Positions 38,476 to 48,044 of a DNA stretch of 64,000 bases are shown here, piece after piece. Each line of letters opens with the position of its first letter. Position 1 is the stretch's first letter. The position numbers were made by a program, and so were the translations under genes. Location of the stretch: NCBI RefSeq assembly GCF_004770145.1, contig NZ_RQFW01000005.1, positions 310,001-374,000 on the forward strand, written 5' to 3'. Source of the DNA: Leptospira bourretii (GTDB lineage: Bacteria; Spirochaetota; Leptospiria; Leptospirales; Leptospiraceae). The notes under the pieces are model-generated. The model was not told the origin of the DNA and made no database searches. It saw nothing but the letters and a program-made list of their open reading frames with translations.

Positions 38476-38877
38476 TTATTTTTTTAATAATTCTTTAATT
38501 TCTTTTGGAAATCCAAGAAGTTCTTCTGGAATCGGAATCAATTTTTTTCTGTATTTGGCTTTGTATTCTTTTTTGAATTTTGTATGGCAGGATTTACAAG
38601 TTTCATCTGGTTTTCCAAGAGCCAACTTAGCATCAATCATTTCTTTCCATTCTGCTTTTTGGTCTTCTGGTGCCATATCTGGAACCTTTTCTAAAATCTT
38701 ATTGAGATAATCTGCATTCTCTTTTTTATCATACAACTTTGATGCAGGCTTTGTAAAATCTTCCATAAAATCATGAAGATTCATTTCCGTAGTGGATTGG
38801 GCTTTTTTTTCCGCATTCAGTACAATTCCGAGTGCAGATAAAAACAACAACACACTCAACATCATTTTCAATTTCAT
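38476..38877 (-). CDS. Small periplasmic c-type cytochrome, cytochrome c'-like
   Basis: A 133-residue secreted protein. A signal peptide ends near ALGIVLNA; then come predicted helices and a single haem-binding motif CKSCH (C94, C97, H98). Having the only CXXCH near the C-terminus of a helical protein of this size is the class II (cytochrome c') arrangement, though 35 residues follow it, more than usual. Cytochromes c' bind NO or CO and act in NO tolerance or electron transfer. The gene lies between the DUF455 ferritin-like gene (21 bases upstream) and the barrel gene. Confidence 0.72.
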   Translation of the reverse strand: MKLKMMLSVLLFLSALGIVLNAEKKAQSTTEMNLHDFMEDFTKPASKLYDKKENADYLNKILEKVPDMAPEDQKAEWKEMIDAKLALGKPDETCKSCHTKFKKEYKAKYRKKLIPIPEELLGFPKEIKELLKK

Positions 38878-38898
38878 AATTACCTTCCAAAGAGAATC

Positions 38899-39777
38899 TT
38901 AAGGATTCAGGAAATGAGAATCAAGTCTGTTTTTACGAAGGATTGTCTCCCCTAGTCCAAATTTTTTAACTGATTCCAAATTGACACGACCAGTGTATTC
39001 ATCTTCATAGGCGCCAAGAGATTCTATGAAGTTGCCATCCATTCCGGCAAGCACTCGAGTGTCCGGTAAATATAGATAACCTTTTGCCCTGCGGGGTGTA
39101 AATGGAAATTGGATTAAAGACAAATAATGATCCCAATGGCTCACATTTTCTGGAACAGAATGTTCGAAAGCACGAAGCCCTCTTTTTACATGTTTTACTT
39201 CATCTTCAAAAATTGTAATCATTATATCGGATGTTAGTTGATCTCCAAAAAAAGAAAAAACTTGTGCATAAACCTGCGCATAATCTAAATTTGCACCTTC
39301 AAAAGAAATAGACATAACGGCTGCAAATGATTCTAAACTTTTAAATTGGCCTTGTTGTTTCCAAAAAATATAATTTAGAGGAATATCACCAAAATCAACC
39401 CCGAAGTCTCGCATGCGGTTCAAATACAATTTTAGGTGAGTTTGTTCTTCTTCAATGGTCTTTAAAAATCCATTGCGAACGGATCTAGGTGCATTCGGAA
39501 ATGCGAGCAAAGCCCAAGCAAATAACTCAATGGCCATAAGCTCATGATTTGCAAAATGGTGAAGGCTGAGTCCCCGATTGGATTCTAAGTTGAGATGTTC
39601 CAATCGAGGGATTTTTACTTTTTTGTCGGAAAATTGGAATTTCGAAGAACGACCGGGTGATTCAATCCGGATGGATGAAAATTCTGTCTCTTCCTCCCAA
39701 TGACGACTAGGCGGTAAAAGTTTATCCTCCAAATTTGGAGCGAGTAACAAATGTTTTGCGTATTCAGAAATCTTCAT
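38899..39777 (-). CDS. DUF455 family ferritin-like protein
   Basis: A 292-residue protein with the four-helix ferritin-like core of DUF455. Probable di-iron ligands are in FANHELMAIELFAWALL (about residues 75-91), TIEEEQTHLKLYLNRM (about 107-122), FEGANLDYAQVY and FEDEVKHVKRGLRAFE. Function in the family is not established; related folds oxidise or hydroxylate substrates with di-iron. It starts the minus-strand operon with the small cytochrome and the barrel. Just upstream of its start (39780-39794) is a partly palindromic AATGATAACGATT sequence reminiscent of a Fur-type operator. Confidence 0.82.
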   Translation of the reverse strand: MKISEYAKHLLLAPNLEDKLLPPSRHWEEETEFSSIRIESPGRSSKFQFSDKKVKIPRLEHLNLESNRGLSLHHFANHELMAIELFAWALLAFPNAPRSVRNGFLKTIEEEQTHLKLYLNRMRDFGVDFGDIPLNYIFWKQQGQFKSLESFAAVMSISFEGANLDYAQVYAQVFSFFGDQLTSDIMITIFEDEVKHVKRGLRAFEHSVPENVSHWDHYLSLIQFPFTPRRAKGYLYLPDTRVLAGMDGNFIESLGAYEDEYTGRVNLESVKKFGLGETILRKNRLDSHFLNP

Positions 39778-39853
39778 TTTAATGATAACGATTAGAACCT
39801 TTAAAAAGGAATTTACAAAAGAATTAAATCATTAGGATATAAATCCAAATTCA

Positions 39854-40192
39854 ATGAGTGCGCCTAAAACTAAAAGTACGAATTTTTACGATTCCGTTTA
39901 TGCAGTGGTCAAAAAAATTCCGAAGGGAAAAGTCACCACCTACGGGCATATCGCCTTACTTCTGGGAAGTCCTAGGGCGGCAAGGGCTGTGGGTTATGCT
40001 TTAAACGCTCTAAAAAAAGAAATGGAACAAAAAATCCCTTGGCAACGAGTAATCAATGCACAAGGGAGAATATCCTTTCGTGGTGATACATTCCGATCTT
40101 CTTTGCAGAAAAAAATTCTAGAATCGGAAGGTGTTGTCTTTGATTTAAACAATGATAACATAAATTTTGACAAGTACGGATGGTTTCCATAA
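39854..40192 (+). CDS. Alkyltransferase-like protein (ATL), DNA damage recognition
   Basis: A 112-residue homologue of the DNA-binding domain of O6-alkylguanine-DNA alkyltransferase. The active-site PCHR is replaced by PWQR (W63), the mark of ATL proteins, which bind O6-alkylguanine without removing the alkyl group and hand it to nucleotide excision repair. The helix-turn-helix and arginine finger ([13 protein letters not shown]) are kept. The thiD gene starts one base after the stop. Confidence 0.88.
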   Translation: MSAPKTKSTNFYDSVYAVVKKIPKGKVTTYGHIALLLGSPRAARAVGYALNALKKEMEQKIPWQRVINAQGRISFRGDTFRSSLQKKILESEGVVFDLNNDNINFDKYGWFP

Positions 40193-40193
40193 C

Positions 40194-40994
40194 ATGAAGA
40201 AAGATTTTCCCATTACCTTAACAATTGCCGGATCCGATTCAGGTGGTGGTGCTGGAGTCCAAGCGGACCTCAAAACTTTTTCTTCTCTCGCTACCTTTGG
40301 CACCACAGTCTTCACTTGTCTCACAGCTCAAAACCCGGACGGAGTCAGCGGTATCTCCGAAATTTCACCAGACTTCGTTTCTGCTCAACTAAAGGCAGTT
40401 TCCGAATATTTTCCCATCAAAGCGGCAAAAACAGGAATGTTGTATTCTGCAAATATCATAGAGGCCGTTGCCGAATTTTTTTATGAAAACCCCGACATAC
40501 AATTGGTGGTGGATCCTGTGATGGTTGCCACAAGCGGTGCCAAACTTTTAAAAGACGATGCAATCCTAACATTAACAAAAGACTTACTGCCACTTGCAAA
40601 ACTAATCACACCTAACTTAGATGAGGCGTCTCTTTTGCTCGGCGAAAAAATCCACCAATACGATCAGTTGGTACCGATGGCAGAGAAATTATTTGAAAAG
40701 TATCAGATCCCCATTCTTCTAAAAGGTGGGCATTTACCAAATGCAACGGAAGCCACCGATGTTTTATTCGACGGCAAATCATCTTATGTATTCTCAAAAC
40801 CTTTTTTAAAAGGCAAAAACACACATGGAACTGGTTGTACTTATTCTGCAGCCATTACATCCTTTCTTTCCCATGGAAAAAATCTTCCAGAAGCTGTCGG
40901 CTCAGCCAAAGAATATCTCCACCTAACCCTTGAAGATGAAATCAAAACTGGCCCGATCCACCACTTAAATCATTTTCCAGAACCAACAAACTAA
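40194..40994 (+). CDS. thiD: Hydroxymethylpyrimidine/phosphomethylpyrimidine kinase
   Basis: A 266-residue ribokinase-fold enzyme that phosphorylates hydroxymethylpyrimidine twice for thiamine synthesis. The N-terminal [20 protein letters not shown] block and the C-terminal catalytic [14 protein letters not shown] (anion hole and catalytic cysteine) are intact. I chose ATG 40194 because the homologous N-terminus starts a few residues before LTIAGSD; the frame's earlier ATG at 40167 lies within the ATL gene. The sigma-54 activator converges with it, seven bases away. Confidence 0.93.
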   Translation: MKKDFPITLTIAGSDSGGGAGVQADLKTFSSLATFGTTVFTCLTAQNPDGVSGISEISPDFVSAQLKAVSEYFPIKAAKTGMLYSANIIEAVAEFFYENPDIQLVVDPVMVATSGAKLLKDDAILTLTKDLLPLAKLITPNLDEASLLLGEKIHQYDQLVPMAEKLFEKYQIPILLKGGHLPNATEATDVLFDGKSSYVFSKPFLKGKNTHGTGCTYSAAITSFLSHGKNLPEAVGSAKEYLHLTLEDEIKTGPIHHLNHFPEPTN

Positions 40995-41000
40995 CGCCTA

Positions 41001-43118
41001 TTAGTATTCTATGTTCAGTTCTTTGATTTTTTTATCTAAGGTATTTCGATTGATACCCAAAAATTTGGCAACACGAGTTTTGGTATAACGAAACTTCTTC
41101 ATGGCATATTGAATGAGTCTTGATTCAACTTCACTCACGACAATTTCCATCGCTCGACCGTCAAGACCATCCAATTGCCCTGGTGTCAACCTACCCGATC
41201 CTAAATCCAATGGCTCAGCCCCAGAGACTGATTCCACATGATTCAGTTGGGCCACTTCCGCAGTATTCTCAGGTAAATCATCTATACTAGACAAAATATC
41301 GGAGAAATCATCCTCATTTAAAATTTCATCTTGAGCAAGAACCACAGCCCTTTCGATTACGTTTTCCAACTCACGAACGTTACCTGGCCATCTGTATTTT
41401 AATAGAAGTTTTGATGCTTCTCGAGAAATCCCTTTTACCACTTTATTATTGTCTTTTGTGTATTTTTCCAAAAAGTGATTCATCAGAAGTGGGATGTCCT
41501 CAACACGATCACGTAACGGAGGAGTGTTGATCTTTACTACATTCAATCGATAAAAAAGATCTGCTCTAAACTTTTTTTCTGCAACCAGTTGTTCCAATTC
41601 GGCATTGGTTGCTGCAATGATTCGAACATCAACTTTTTTTGCCTTCGTAGAACCAATTGCTTCTATTTCCCTTTCTTGTAAAACTCGAAGCAATTTTGAT
41701 TGTAAGTTTAAATCCATTTCACCAATTTCATCCAGAAAAATGGTTCCTGTATCAGCTAATTCAAACTTTCCTTTTTTATCTGTGACTGCTCCAGTGAAGG
41801 AACCCTTTTTATGTCCAAAAAGTTCACTCTCGAGCAAATTTTCAGGAATTGCGGCGCAGTTGATTTTGATAAATGGATTCTCCGATCGAGAACTATTATA
41901 GTGAATTGCATTGGCAATCATCTCCTTCCCAGTTCCCGATTCTCCTGTAATCAACACAGAGGCTCTGGAGTCTGCAACCAGTTGGATTTTTTCAAACATT
42001 TTTTCCATACTTGCAGCTTTACCAATCAGTGATCCAAATTTATATTTATTCTTTAATTCACGTTTGAGTTGAATATTTTCACGAGAAATTTCTTTTTTAG
42101 CCTCTTCGACTAAGTTTTGAATTTTAATGGATTGGGAGATAATAGAAGCAACCACTTGAAGAAAATCCAAAAAGGATTTTAAATCTGTATGTTTGTTTTG
42201 AACGATAAATGCGTTTACGACACCTAACATTGTCTGTTCACTTAATATAGGAGCACATAACAAACTCACGTTATGTGGATCATGTTTAAAGTGAGACAAA
42301 TACCCTACACGGTTTAAAAAATCAGGATGGCTTGCAACCGACTCAATGATGATGGGTTCTCCCGATTCATATACTTTTCCAGTGATCCCTTCTCCCGGTT
42401 GGTATGTCCCTTTATCAATTTCTTCAGGAGATAATCCTGATGCAGCGACAATACGAAGAAGTCCTTCTTCCTTATTAAATAAAACAATACTTCCTTTTTC
42501 CAATCGAAGAGATTTTTCCATCGTTACCATAATGGAATCAAAAACTTCATTTTGATCTAAGGTAGAACTAACCACTTTAGAAATTTCAATGAGTGTTGCT
42601 TGGATTTTTGTCCTTTGTTCTAAACTACGAATGGTTTGTAGGTTTTTAAAAATCTGGCCAGCTTGGTGAGCCAAGACACTTACAATTTCCAACATATCCG
42701 CAGTAAACGCATTCAATCGATTTGAGTCGAGTGAGATGACTCCAATGATATCATCTTCTACAATCATCGGAGCAACTAACTCTGATTTGATTTCTTCTTT
42801 GACTTGAATGTAATCAGGGTCTTTCGAAACATCATTTACGAGTTTTGCTTTCCCGGTAGAGGCAGCCACTCCGGTGATCCCTTGTCCAATTTTGAGTTTG
42901 GTTTCTCGTAGCAACTGTTGGTTCATTCCACGAGAAGTTACGGCGTCCAAGACTCCGTGTTTTTCGTCGATGAGCATAAGAGACCCAGATTCCACACCGC
43001 AAATTTGGATGCAGCGATCCAAAATCAATTCGAGAAGTCCATCCGGGTCTTGGGTGGAATTCATTGCAGTCGCAACTTCATGGATGGATTGGATGGGATT
43101 GAATTTTTTCACGCTCAT
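41001..43118 (-). CDS. Sigma-54-dependent transcriptional activator with two GAF domains
   Basis: A 705-residue activator. Two GAF domains fill about residues 1-330, each with the SLMLIDE- or [14 protein letters not shown] strand and an [10 protein letters not shown] or [11 protein letters not shown] loop. The AAA+ domain has Walker A GESGTGKE (about residue 391), the sigma-54 contact loop as GSFTGAV (near 439, usually GAFTGA) and Walker [13 protein letters not shown] Fis-type helix-turn-helix closes the protein ([20 protein letters not shown]). There is no receiver domain, so the GAF domains probably bind a small molecule directly, as in NifA and NorR. The divergent neighbour is a GAF/PP2C phosphatase. 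Confidence 0.92.
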   Translation of the reverse strand: MSVKKFNPIQSIHEVATAMNSTQDPDGLLELILDRCIQICGVESGSLMLIDEKHGVLDAVTSRGMNQQLLRETKLKIGQGITGVAASTGKAKLVNDVSKDPDYIQVKEEIKSELVAPMIVEDDIIGVISLDSNRLNAFTADMLEIVSVLAHQAGQIFKNLQTIRSLEQRTKIQATLIEISKVVSSTLDQNEVFDSIMVTMEKSLRLEKGSIVLFNKEEGLLRIVAASGLSPEEIDKGTYQPGEGITGKVYESGEPIIIESVASHPDFLNRVGYLSHFKHDPHNVSLLCAPILSEQTMLGVVNAFIVQNKHTDLKSFLDFLQVVASIISQSIKIQNLVEEAKKEISRENIQLKRELKNKYKFGSLIGKAASMEKMFEKIQLVADSRASVLITGESGTGKEMIANAIHYNSSRSENPFIKINCAAIPENLLESELFGHKKGSFTGAVTDKKGKFELADTGTIFLDEIGEMDLNLQSKLLRVLQEREIEAIGSTKAKKVDVRIIAATNAELEQLVAEKKFRADLFYRLNVVKINTPPLRDRVEDIPLLMNHFLEKYTKDNNKVVKGISREASKLLLKYRWPGNVRELENVIERAVVLAQDEILNEDDFSDILSSIDDLPENTAEVAQLNHVESVSGAEPLDLGSGRLTPGQLDGLDGRAMEIVVSEVESRLIQYAMKKFRYTKTRVAKFLGINRNTLDKKIKELNIEY

Positions 43119-43365
43119 AGTTCTTGCTCTTTAGTATTACGCTCTGCCTCGAAAGAATACAGAAAAACATTGTTGGTGACCAATACAGTATGCTTATTTA
43201 TTAAACAAATAAACCATTTTTTAATCATATTTACCGACATCCTTTCGATTTCTGCAGAAAAAACAACATTTGCTTATAGATTAAGCATGAATCGTACCAG
43301 CTTTCTTCGTTTTTGAGGAAATTCTTGTAGCTTATGAAAAAAGAAATCGAGTTACTTGGTTTAGG

Positions 43366-45294
43366 ATGAACCGAGAGCCCTCTGACGACCGGATCTGTTT
43401 GCTCTGCGCGGAATCCCAAGTTCCCAATGGGATCACCAAGAATGGTCGTTTTTTCTGCCAAACTTGTGACCGTGAATGGATTTTAGAAAAACGAAAAATC
43501 CCGAGGATTGGGAAAAACATCCTTTCTTCTCAGGAGAAAACAGAATTCCTCCTGGACAACCTCTCTCTATTCAACTCCTCCATGGGTTTAGAAGACTTGA
43601 TGCAAAGGTTTACCGAGCTTATCTCTGTCCGGCTAAAACGTGATAAAGTCGCAGTTTTTATCACCAATCTTGAATTAGGTGAAATTAGATTAGTTTATTA
43701 TTCTAGTCAGAAGCGAACCTTACAAAGAGCCATCAACAGAATTGCCCTTGATTATGATTTAAGTTATGGAGTTCTCATTGAATCCATGGCAAAAGGAGAA
43801 CCTTGTTTTTATAAGTTTACTGACCAAACACATCCATTTTACGAATTCTATTCAAAACTCACCGGAACAAAATCTCAGTTAGTGATTCCAATTCTTTATG
43901 CCAACACGGCCGTCGGATTATTGACCATTGATTACGAAGAAGAAGATTACTCAGATTTTTTAGAAGACCAAGAAATTTTACAATTGGTGGTTGGCCAATT
44001 TGCCGTATCCCTCAGGAATTCTCTCTTATTTTCTAAATCAGAAAATCAATCCAAGAACTTTCAAAGTTTACACACAGCGGCACTGACGTTAAGCCAACTG
44101 TATTTAAACAATCATGATGAAATGATTCGAATGATTCTTCTTACTTTATCAGGGATAGTTGAGTCTTCATTTACTTATTTGATAGAAAGTCCGAAAGAAA
44201 CATCCAAAACAAAAATATTCAAACTATATCGAGATTTAGAAAATTACCAAATCCACACAGAAACACAAATAATGGAAACAAATTCTATTGGGCCTATCTT
44301 ACAAATGAAAGAGACAACGGTTATGAATCCTTCAGACCAATCTATTTTTCAAAGTATGGGAATCAAAGGAAAAGAATCTATGATATTTCCAATCATATTG
44401 GAAAATGGAACTCGTTGCGTGTTTGTTCTCACAAAACAAGATAGTCGATTCCCCAATGATGAAATAGAAGCTTTAAATGCTTTTATTTCTTTAGCAAGAA
44501 TCACAATGGAAAACTCAAACCTATACCAAAATCTTTCTAACAAAGAAAGATTGGAAAAAGAAATTGAGATCGCAAAAGAAATTCAAAGTACCCTTTTACC
44601 AAGAAAAGCCCCAGAAGCGGAAGGGTTTTCCTTTGGTGGTTTTATGGTTCCTGCCCGTGGGATCGGAGGGGATTATTATGACTTTATTCTTTCACCTAAC
44701 AGAAATGAATTATTTATTTGTATTGGAGATGTAAGTGGAAAAGGTGTGGCTGCGGGTCTTGTCATGGCAACCGTTAGGACGATTCTTCATTCTCTAGTTC
44801 GGGTGAAAGATTCTCCTTGGGAAATTTTAAACGATATCAATAACTATCTTTATTCCAATTATAAAGAAGCAATCACCCCACGTTTTATGAGTATGATTTT
44901 ACTTCGTTGGAACCTCATTACTGGAGAAGTCCTATTTTCCGGTGCTGGCCATGGAAACTTTTATCACTATCATGCGGGATCAAACTCACTATCAGTGATC
45001 GAAACAGAAGGTGTCATATTGGGAATCAAACCTGAGATTTCCACTTTCCGCAATGAATCCAAACTAAAATTTGATTCTGGAGACACAATTTTACTATATA
45101 CTGATGGAGTCACGGAAGCGCTGAATACAAATGAAGTCCAGTTTGGAGAAAAACAACTCCAATCTAGTTTTCTTTCCTGTATCCAATTGGAGCCAAAAAA
45201 CATCCTGGAGAGGATCTATGCGGAACTAAAAGAATTTGTCAAGGAACAGGAACAACACGATGATATCACTATGGTGGCAGTAAGGAAGATATGA
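43366..45294 (+). CDS. GAF/PP2C (SpoIIE-type) phosphatase with N-terminal zinc ribbon
   Basis: A 642-residue soluble signalling protein. Residues 11-40 hold CLLC and CQTC, a probable zinc ribbon. One or two GAF-like domains follow (about 60-210 and 230-385), then a coiled linker with KERLEKEIEIAKEIQSTLLP. The C-terminal phosphatase domain has GIGGDYYDF, IGDVSGKGVAAGLVMA, LYTDGVTEALN and HDDITMVAV, the complete PP2C metal site. Such RsbU-like enzymes activate an anti-anti-sigma factor. The start ATG 43366 lacks a spaced ribosome binding site. The stop overlaps the tilS start by ATGA. Confidence 0.88.
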   Translation: MNREPSDDRICLLCAESQVPNGITKNGRFFCQTCDREWILEKRKIPRIGKNILSSQEKTEFLLDNLSLFNSSMGLEDLMQRFTELISVRLKRDKVAVFITNLELGEIRLVYYSSQKRTLQRAINRIALDYDLSYGVLIESMAKGEPCFYKFTDQTHPFYEFYSKLTGTKSQLVIPILYANTAVGLLTIDYEEEDYSDFLEDQEILQLVVGQFAVSLRNSLLFSKSENQSKNFQSLHTAALTLSQLYLNNHDEMIRMILLTLSGIVESSFTYLIESPKETSKTKIFKLYRDLENYQIHTETQIMETNSIGPILQMKETTVMNPSDQSIFQSMGIKGKESMIFPIILENGTRCVFVLTKQDSRFPNDEIEALNAFISLARITMENSNLYQNLSNKERLEKEIEIAKEIQSTLLPRKAPEAEGFSFGGFMVPARGIGGDYYDFILSPNRNELFICIGDVSGKGVAAGLVMATVRTILHSLVRVKDSPWEILNDINNYLYSNYKEAITPRFMSMILLRWNLITGEVLFSGAGHGNFYHYHAGSNSLSVIETEGVILGIKPEISTFRNESKLKFDSGDTILLYTDGVTEALNTNEVQFGEKQLQSSFLSCIQLEPKNILERIYAELKEFVKEQEQHDDITMVAVRKI

Positions 45295-46591
45295 TCCCGG
45301 AAATTCCTACTTCGATTTCAAATCTTTTTGAGTTAGCCCTCGGCAGAATGGGGAACCAACTTCCTATTCTATGGGCAAAAAACAAAACTCAGTTTCTCAT
45401 TTCTTATTCCGGAGGAAAGGATTCTTCCATTTTGGTTCTCTTTTGCCAGTATCTCAAAGAAAAATACCAAATCCCTTCTCCTATTTTATTTTATTTGTCT
45501 CATGGCATTCGTTCCATTGAAGCAGAAGAGAATGAGTTATTTCATTTTTTAGAAAAAACAAACTTTCCTTTTTCTTTTGTAAAAAAAAAATCCCAAATCT
45601 TTCTCTCAAACTAAAAAAAGGATTAGAGGAAACTGGAAGATTGGTTCGTTATCACGAACTAAAAAAAATTACCGATAAAAATCCATCTATAGTCCTCACA
45701 GGACATCATTGTAAAGATTATACAGAATCGATTTTCCTACACCTCACAAGAGGTGGTGGGAAAAAAGCCTTTTACACACTTCCTCCTTTTGATGGAGAAC
45801 GTTTTTTACCTTTGGTTTTTTTTGAAGATAAAGAACTAGAACAACTCTATCAATTTGTTTCCAAACATATGCGAATTTTTGAAGATGAATCAAATCAAAA
45901 TCCAGTTTATAAACGCAATCGCATTCGCATGGACTTACTTCCCATTTTAGAAAAAGAAAATTGGAATTTTCATAAGACCTATTGGAATTTTCATGAACGG
46001 TCTCTGTTGGATCTAAAATTCGATTTAAAACAAAAAACTGTTTTTAGACCAGTCCCACATATTTTTCGAATTCCTCATGAAACTTGGGTTAGTCTTGGTG
46101 TATCCGCAAAAAAAGATCTAATTGATTTTCATTTAAAATTACTCGGTTACTATCCGCTTTATAAATCAGGGTTTGATAATTTCCATCTGCAATCGGAAGG
46201 AGAAAGGGCATTTTTAGAAAACAAAAATTGTTTTCTATACAAATCAAAGTTTGGTGATCTATTTATCATTGATAAAAAATCTCCAGCCTTCAAAAAAGCA
46301 GTTTCCTTTCGAGAGGGAGAAAACTTGTGTATTGAGTGGAACCAAAATAGGTTTAAACTATCTGACCCCCAAGAAAAATACAGTCTTGGTTCTTGGCACC
46401 ACGGCCAAAAAATCCAAATTCGTTCAGGAAATAAGGAAATTTCTGAATGTATGCGAGAAAACGGAATTCCCTTCTTTTTGAGAACTTATATCCCCATTCT
46501 CTATTTTGACGGAGAACCCATCCAAATTTTGTTTTCTCTGTTTTCCAAAAGCGAAAAGAATTATCCCAAACGAATCTATCTAGAAAGGTGA
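45291..46591 (+). CDS. tilS: tRNA(Ile)-lysidine synthase, interrupted by a frameshift
   Basis: Converts C34 of the AUA-decoding isoleucine tRNA to lysidine, normally an essential function. The first part (45291-45614, 107 residues) has the PP-loop ATPase motif SGGKDS (40-45) and stops at 45612. The second part continues in another frame with IPNLSLKLKKGLEETGRLVR, then TGHHCKDYTESIFLHLTRGG and KRNRIRMDLLP, all TilS motifs. The frames join at the ten-A run 45581-45590. One extra A (or two fewer) would give a continuous protein of about 433 residues. Both halves look well conserved, so a slippage mechanism or a sequence error is more likely than decay. It overlaps the phosphatase stop (ATGA). 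Confidence 0.82.
45581..45590 (+). other. Run of ten A at the tilS frameshift
   Basis: An uninterrupted A10 tract follows GT in the frame GTA-AAA-AAA-AAA. Runs of nine or more A are known sites of RNA polymerase slippage. Adding one A brings the downstream tilS frame in phase: Val-Lys-Lys-Lys-Ile-Pro-Asn. It is also the kind of place where base calling errs. Confidence 0.8.
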
Positions 46592-46596
46592 ACTAG

Positions 46597-47229
46597 ATGC
46601 ACAAGTATTCTAAAGAAATTCCCTTTCCCGAAACAAAATTTTTCACTTCAATTGCCAATATCAATGAAAAAGAGGAATTGGACTCAGTACCTTCCATTGC
46701 CTTTATGGGAAGGTCCAATTCGGGAAAGTCAAGTTTACTGAATGCTCTTTCCAATCATAGAGGACTTGCCAAAGTTTCAAGAACACCAGGGAAAACAAAA
46801 CTAATCAATATTTTTAAAACCAAAGAAGGTTTTAACCTTATCGACTTACCTGGATTTGGTTATTCAAAAGCATCACACAAAGAACATAAAGAAATGATGA
46901 AACTATTGGAAGGTTTTTTAAATTCCTGGAAACATCTAAAAATTTTATTTATCCTTTGTGATTCACAAAGAGAATTTCCAGAAGAAGAACTATCAACCAT
47001 CGAAGTTGCCATGGAGAAAAAAATAAAACCAGTGGTGATCCGTACCAAAATTGACAAACTAAACCAAAGCGAACAACACCGTGTTAGGACAGAAATGGAA
47101 TCGGCTATGAACGAAATTGGAATTCCATTTCGAGTCTTTTATTTATCAGCAACTACAGGAAGGGGAATTGGAGAACTACGCGAATTTATTTTAGAGAATA
47201 TGATTGATCAAACAAAGGTATCTAAATAA
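46597..47229 (+). CDS. engB: Ribosome biogenesis GTPase EngB (YsxC/YihA)
   Basis: A 210-residue GTPase needed for assembly of the large ribosomal subunit. The GTP-binding motifs are G1 GRSNSGKSS (38-46), G2 region SRTPGKT, G3 DLPGFG (83-88), G4 TKID (150-153) and G5 SATTGRG near the end. Length and motif order are standard for EngB. It follows tilS by five bases and probably shares its transcript. The last 22 bases overlap, tail to tail, with the metalloprotease gene. Confidence 0.94.
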   Translation: MHKYSKEIPFPETKFFTSIANINEKEELDSVPSIAFMGRSNSGKSSLLNALSNHRGLAKVSRTPGKTKLINIFKTKEGFNLIDLPGFGYSKASHKEHKEMMKLLEGFLNSWKHLKILFILCDSQREFPEEELSTIEVAMEKKIKPVVIRTKIDKLNQSEQHRVRTEMESAMNEIGIPFRVFYLSATTGRGIGELREFILENMIDQTKVSK

Positions 47230-47918
47230 TTTCCAACATTCGATTCTGTTTGAAGGTTCATCATACCGAATAAATTAGATGTCATCATTTTACGGAAGTC
47301 AGTTAACAAAGCAAAGGTTTCCTTCAATTGTTCTTTCACACGAATGAGTCGTATCTCTTCTTCCAATCTTTTTTTTTCAGATTCAATTTCCTTTAAACGT
47401 TCTTCGGAATGAACATCTGAGGACTTTTTTGTTTTTTCCGTTTCGAGCCTGGTCTCTAATTCTTTAATTTTAGATTCTAAATCTTTTTCATGAGACTTTC
47501 GCATTATCTCTTTTGGATCTGATTTAGATTTTTCAGCCGATTTGGATTTTTTATCGTCATCTTCTTTTAATTGAAAAAGATCTTTGATGGACTTTCCATC
47601 GGAATAGGGAACAAGAGCAGGATCTTCTTCTGGTTGCGAATGCGGGCGTGTCACGGCATGAGTTTCACCACTCACAGCCACCATTCTGCCATCTCTTAAT
47701 TCATAGTTAATTTTTACTTGGACAGATTGAACCTCTCGTCCTTCCCGAAAGGCTTGGTTTTTGAATTCAGCCGCATGACCCAATTCATGAGAAATTACAT
47801 GCAAAGCAGAGAGAGATTCAGGAGCACTTTCTAGTTGTCCATGCCCGACATAGTTCACCCTACGATCTTTTAAAAGATCGACATTCATGCGACTGAATGG
47901 GGACTCATCGATTCTCAT
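47208..47918 (-). CDS. SprA-like putative zinc metalloprotease with coiled-coil tail
   Basis: A 236-residue protein. An HEXXH zinc site is seen as SHELGHAAE (H44, E45, H48). It is followed by a repeat of aromatic/Gly strands, YELRDGRMVAVSGETHAV, which matches the SprA-related metalloprotease pattern (a HE..H helix followed by ..DG..yAV.GE). From about residue 115 the chain is highly charged and forms a long coiled coil (KIKELETRLETEKTKK, ERLKEIESEKKRLEEEIRL). No signal peptide is seen, so it is probably cytoplasmic. The substrate is unknown. Ribosome-binding bases GGTGAGG precede ATG 47918. Confidence 0.68.
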   Translation of the reverse strand: MRIDESPFSRMNVDLLKDRRVNYVGHGQLESAPESLSALHVISHELGHAAEFKNQAFREGREVQSVQVKINYELRDGRMVAVSGETHAVTRPHSQPEEDPALVPYSDGKSIKDLFQLKEDDDKKSKSAEKSKSDPKEIMRKSHEKDLESKIKELETRLETEKTKKSSDVHSEERLKEIESEKKRLEEEIRLIRVKEQLKETFALLTDFRKMMTSNLFGMMNLQTESNVGNYLDTFV

Positions 47919-47997
47919 GGAAACCTCACCACCTAATGGGTACTTCGGTTTGTCTTAAGAAAATATTAGTAAGAAATTAGATTTTTGGAAAGCGAAA

Positions 47998-48022
47998 ACT
48001 CTCCTGGTGGGAACAGGAGAGT
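47998..48022 (-). terminator. Terminator after the DUF1566 lipoprotein gene
   Basis: A perfect nine-base stem ACTCTCCTG/CAGGAGAGT with a seven-base loop lies 23 bases after the minus-strand stop at 48045. On the minus strand it is followed by TTTCGCTTT, a weak T-rich tail. Confidence 0.65.
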
Positions 48023-48044
48023 GGTGAAAAACTGAAATTAACTC

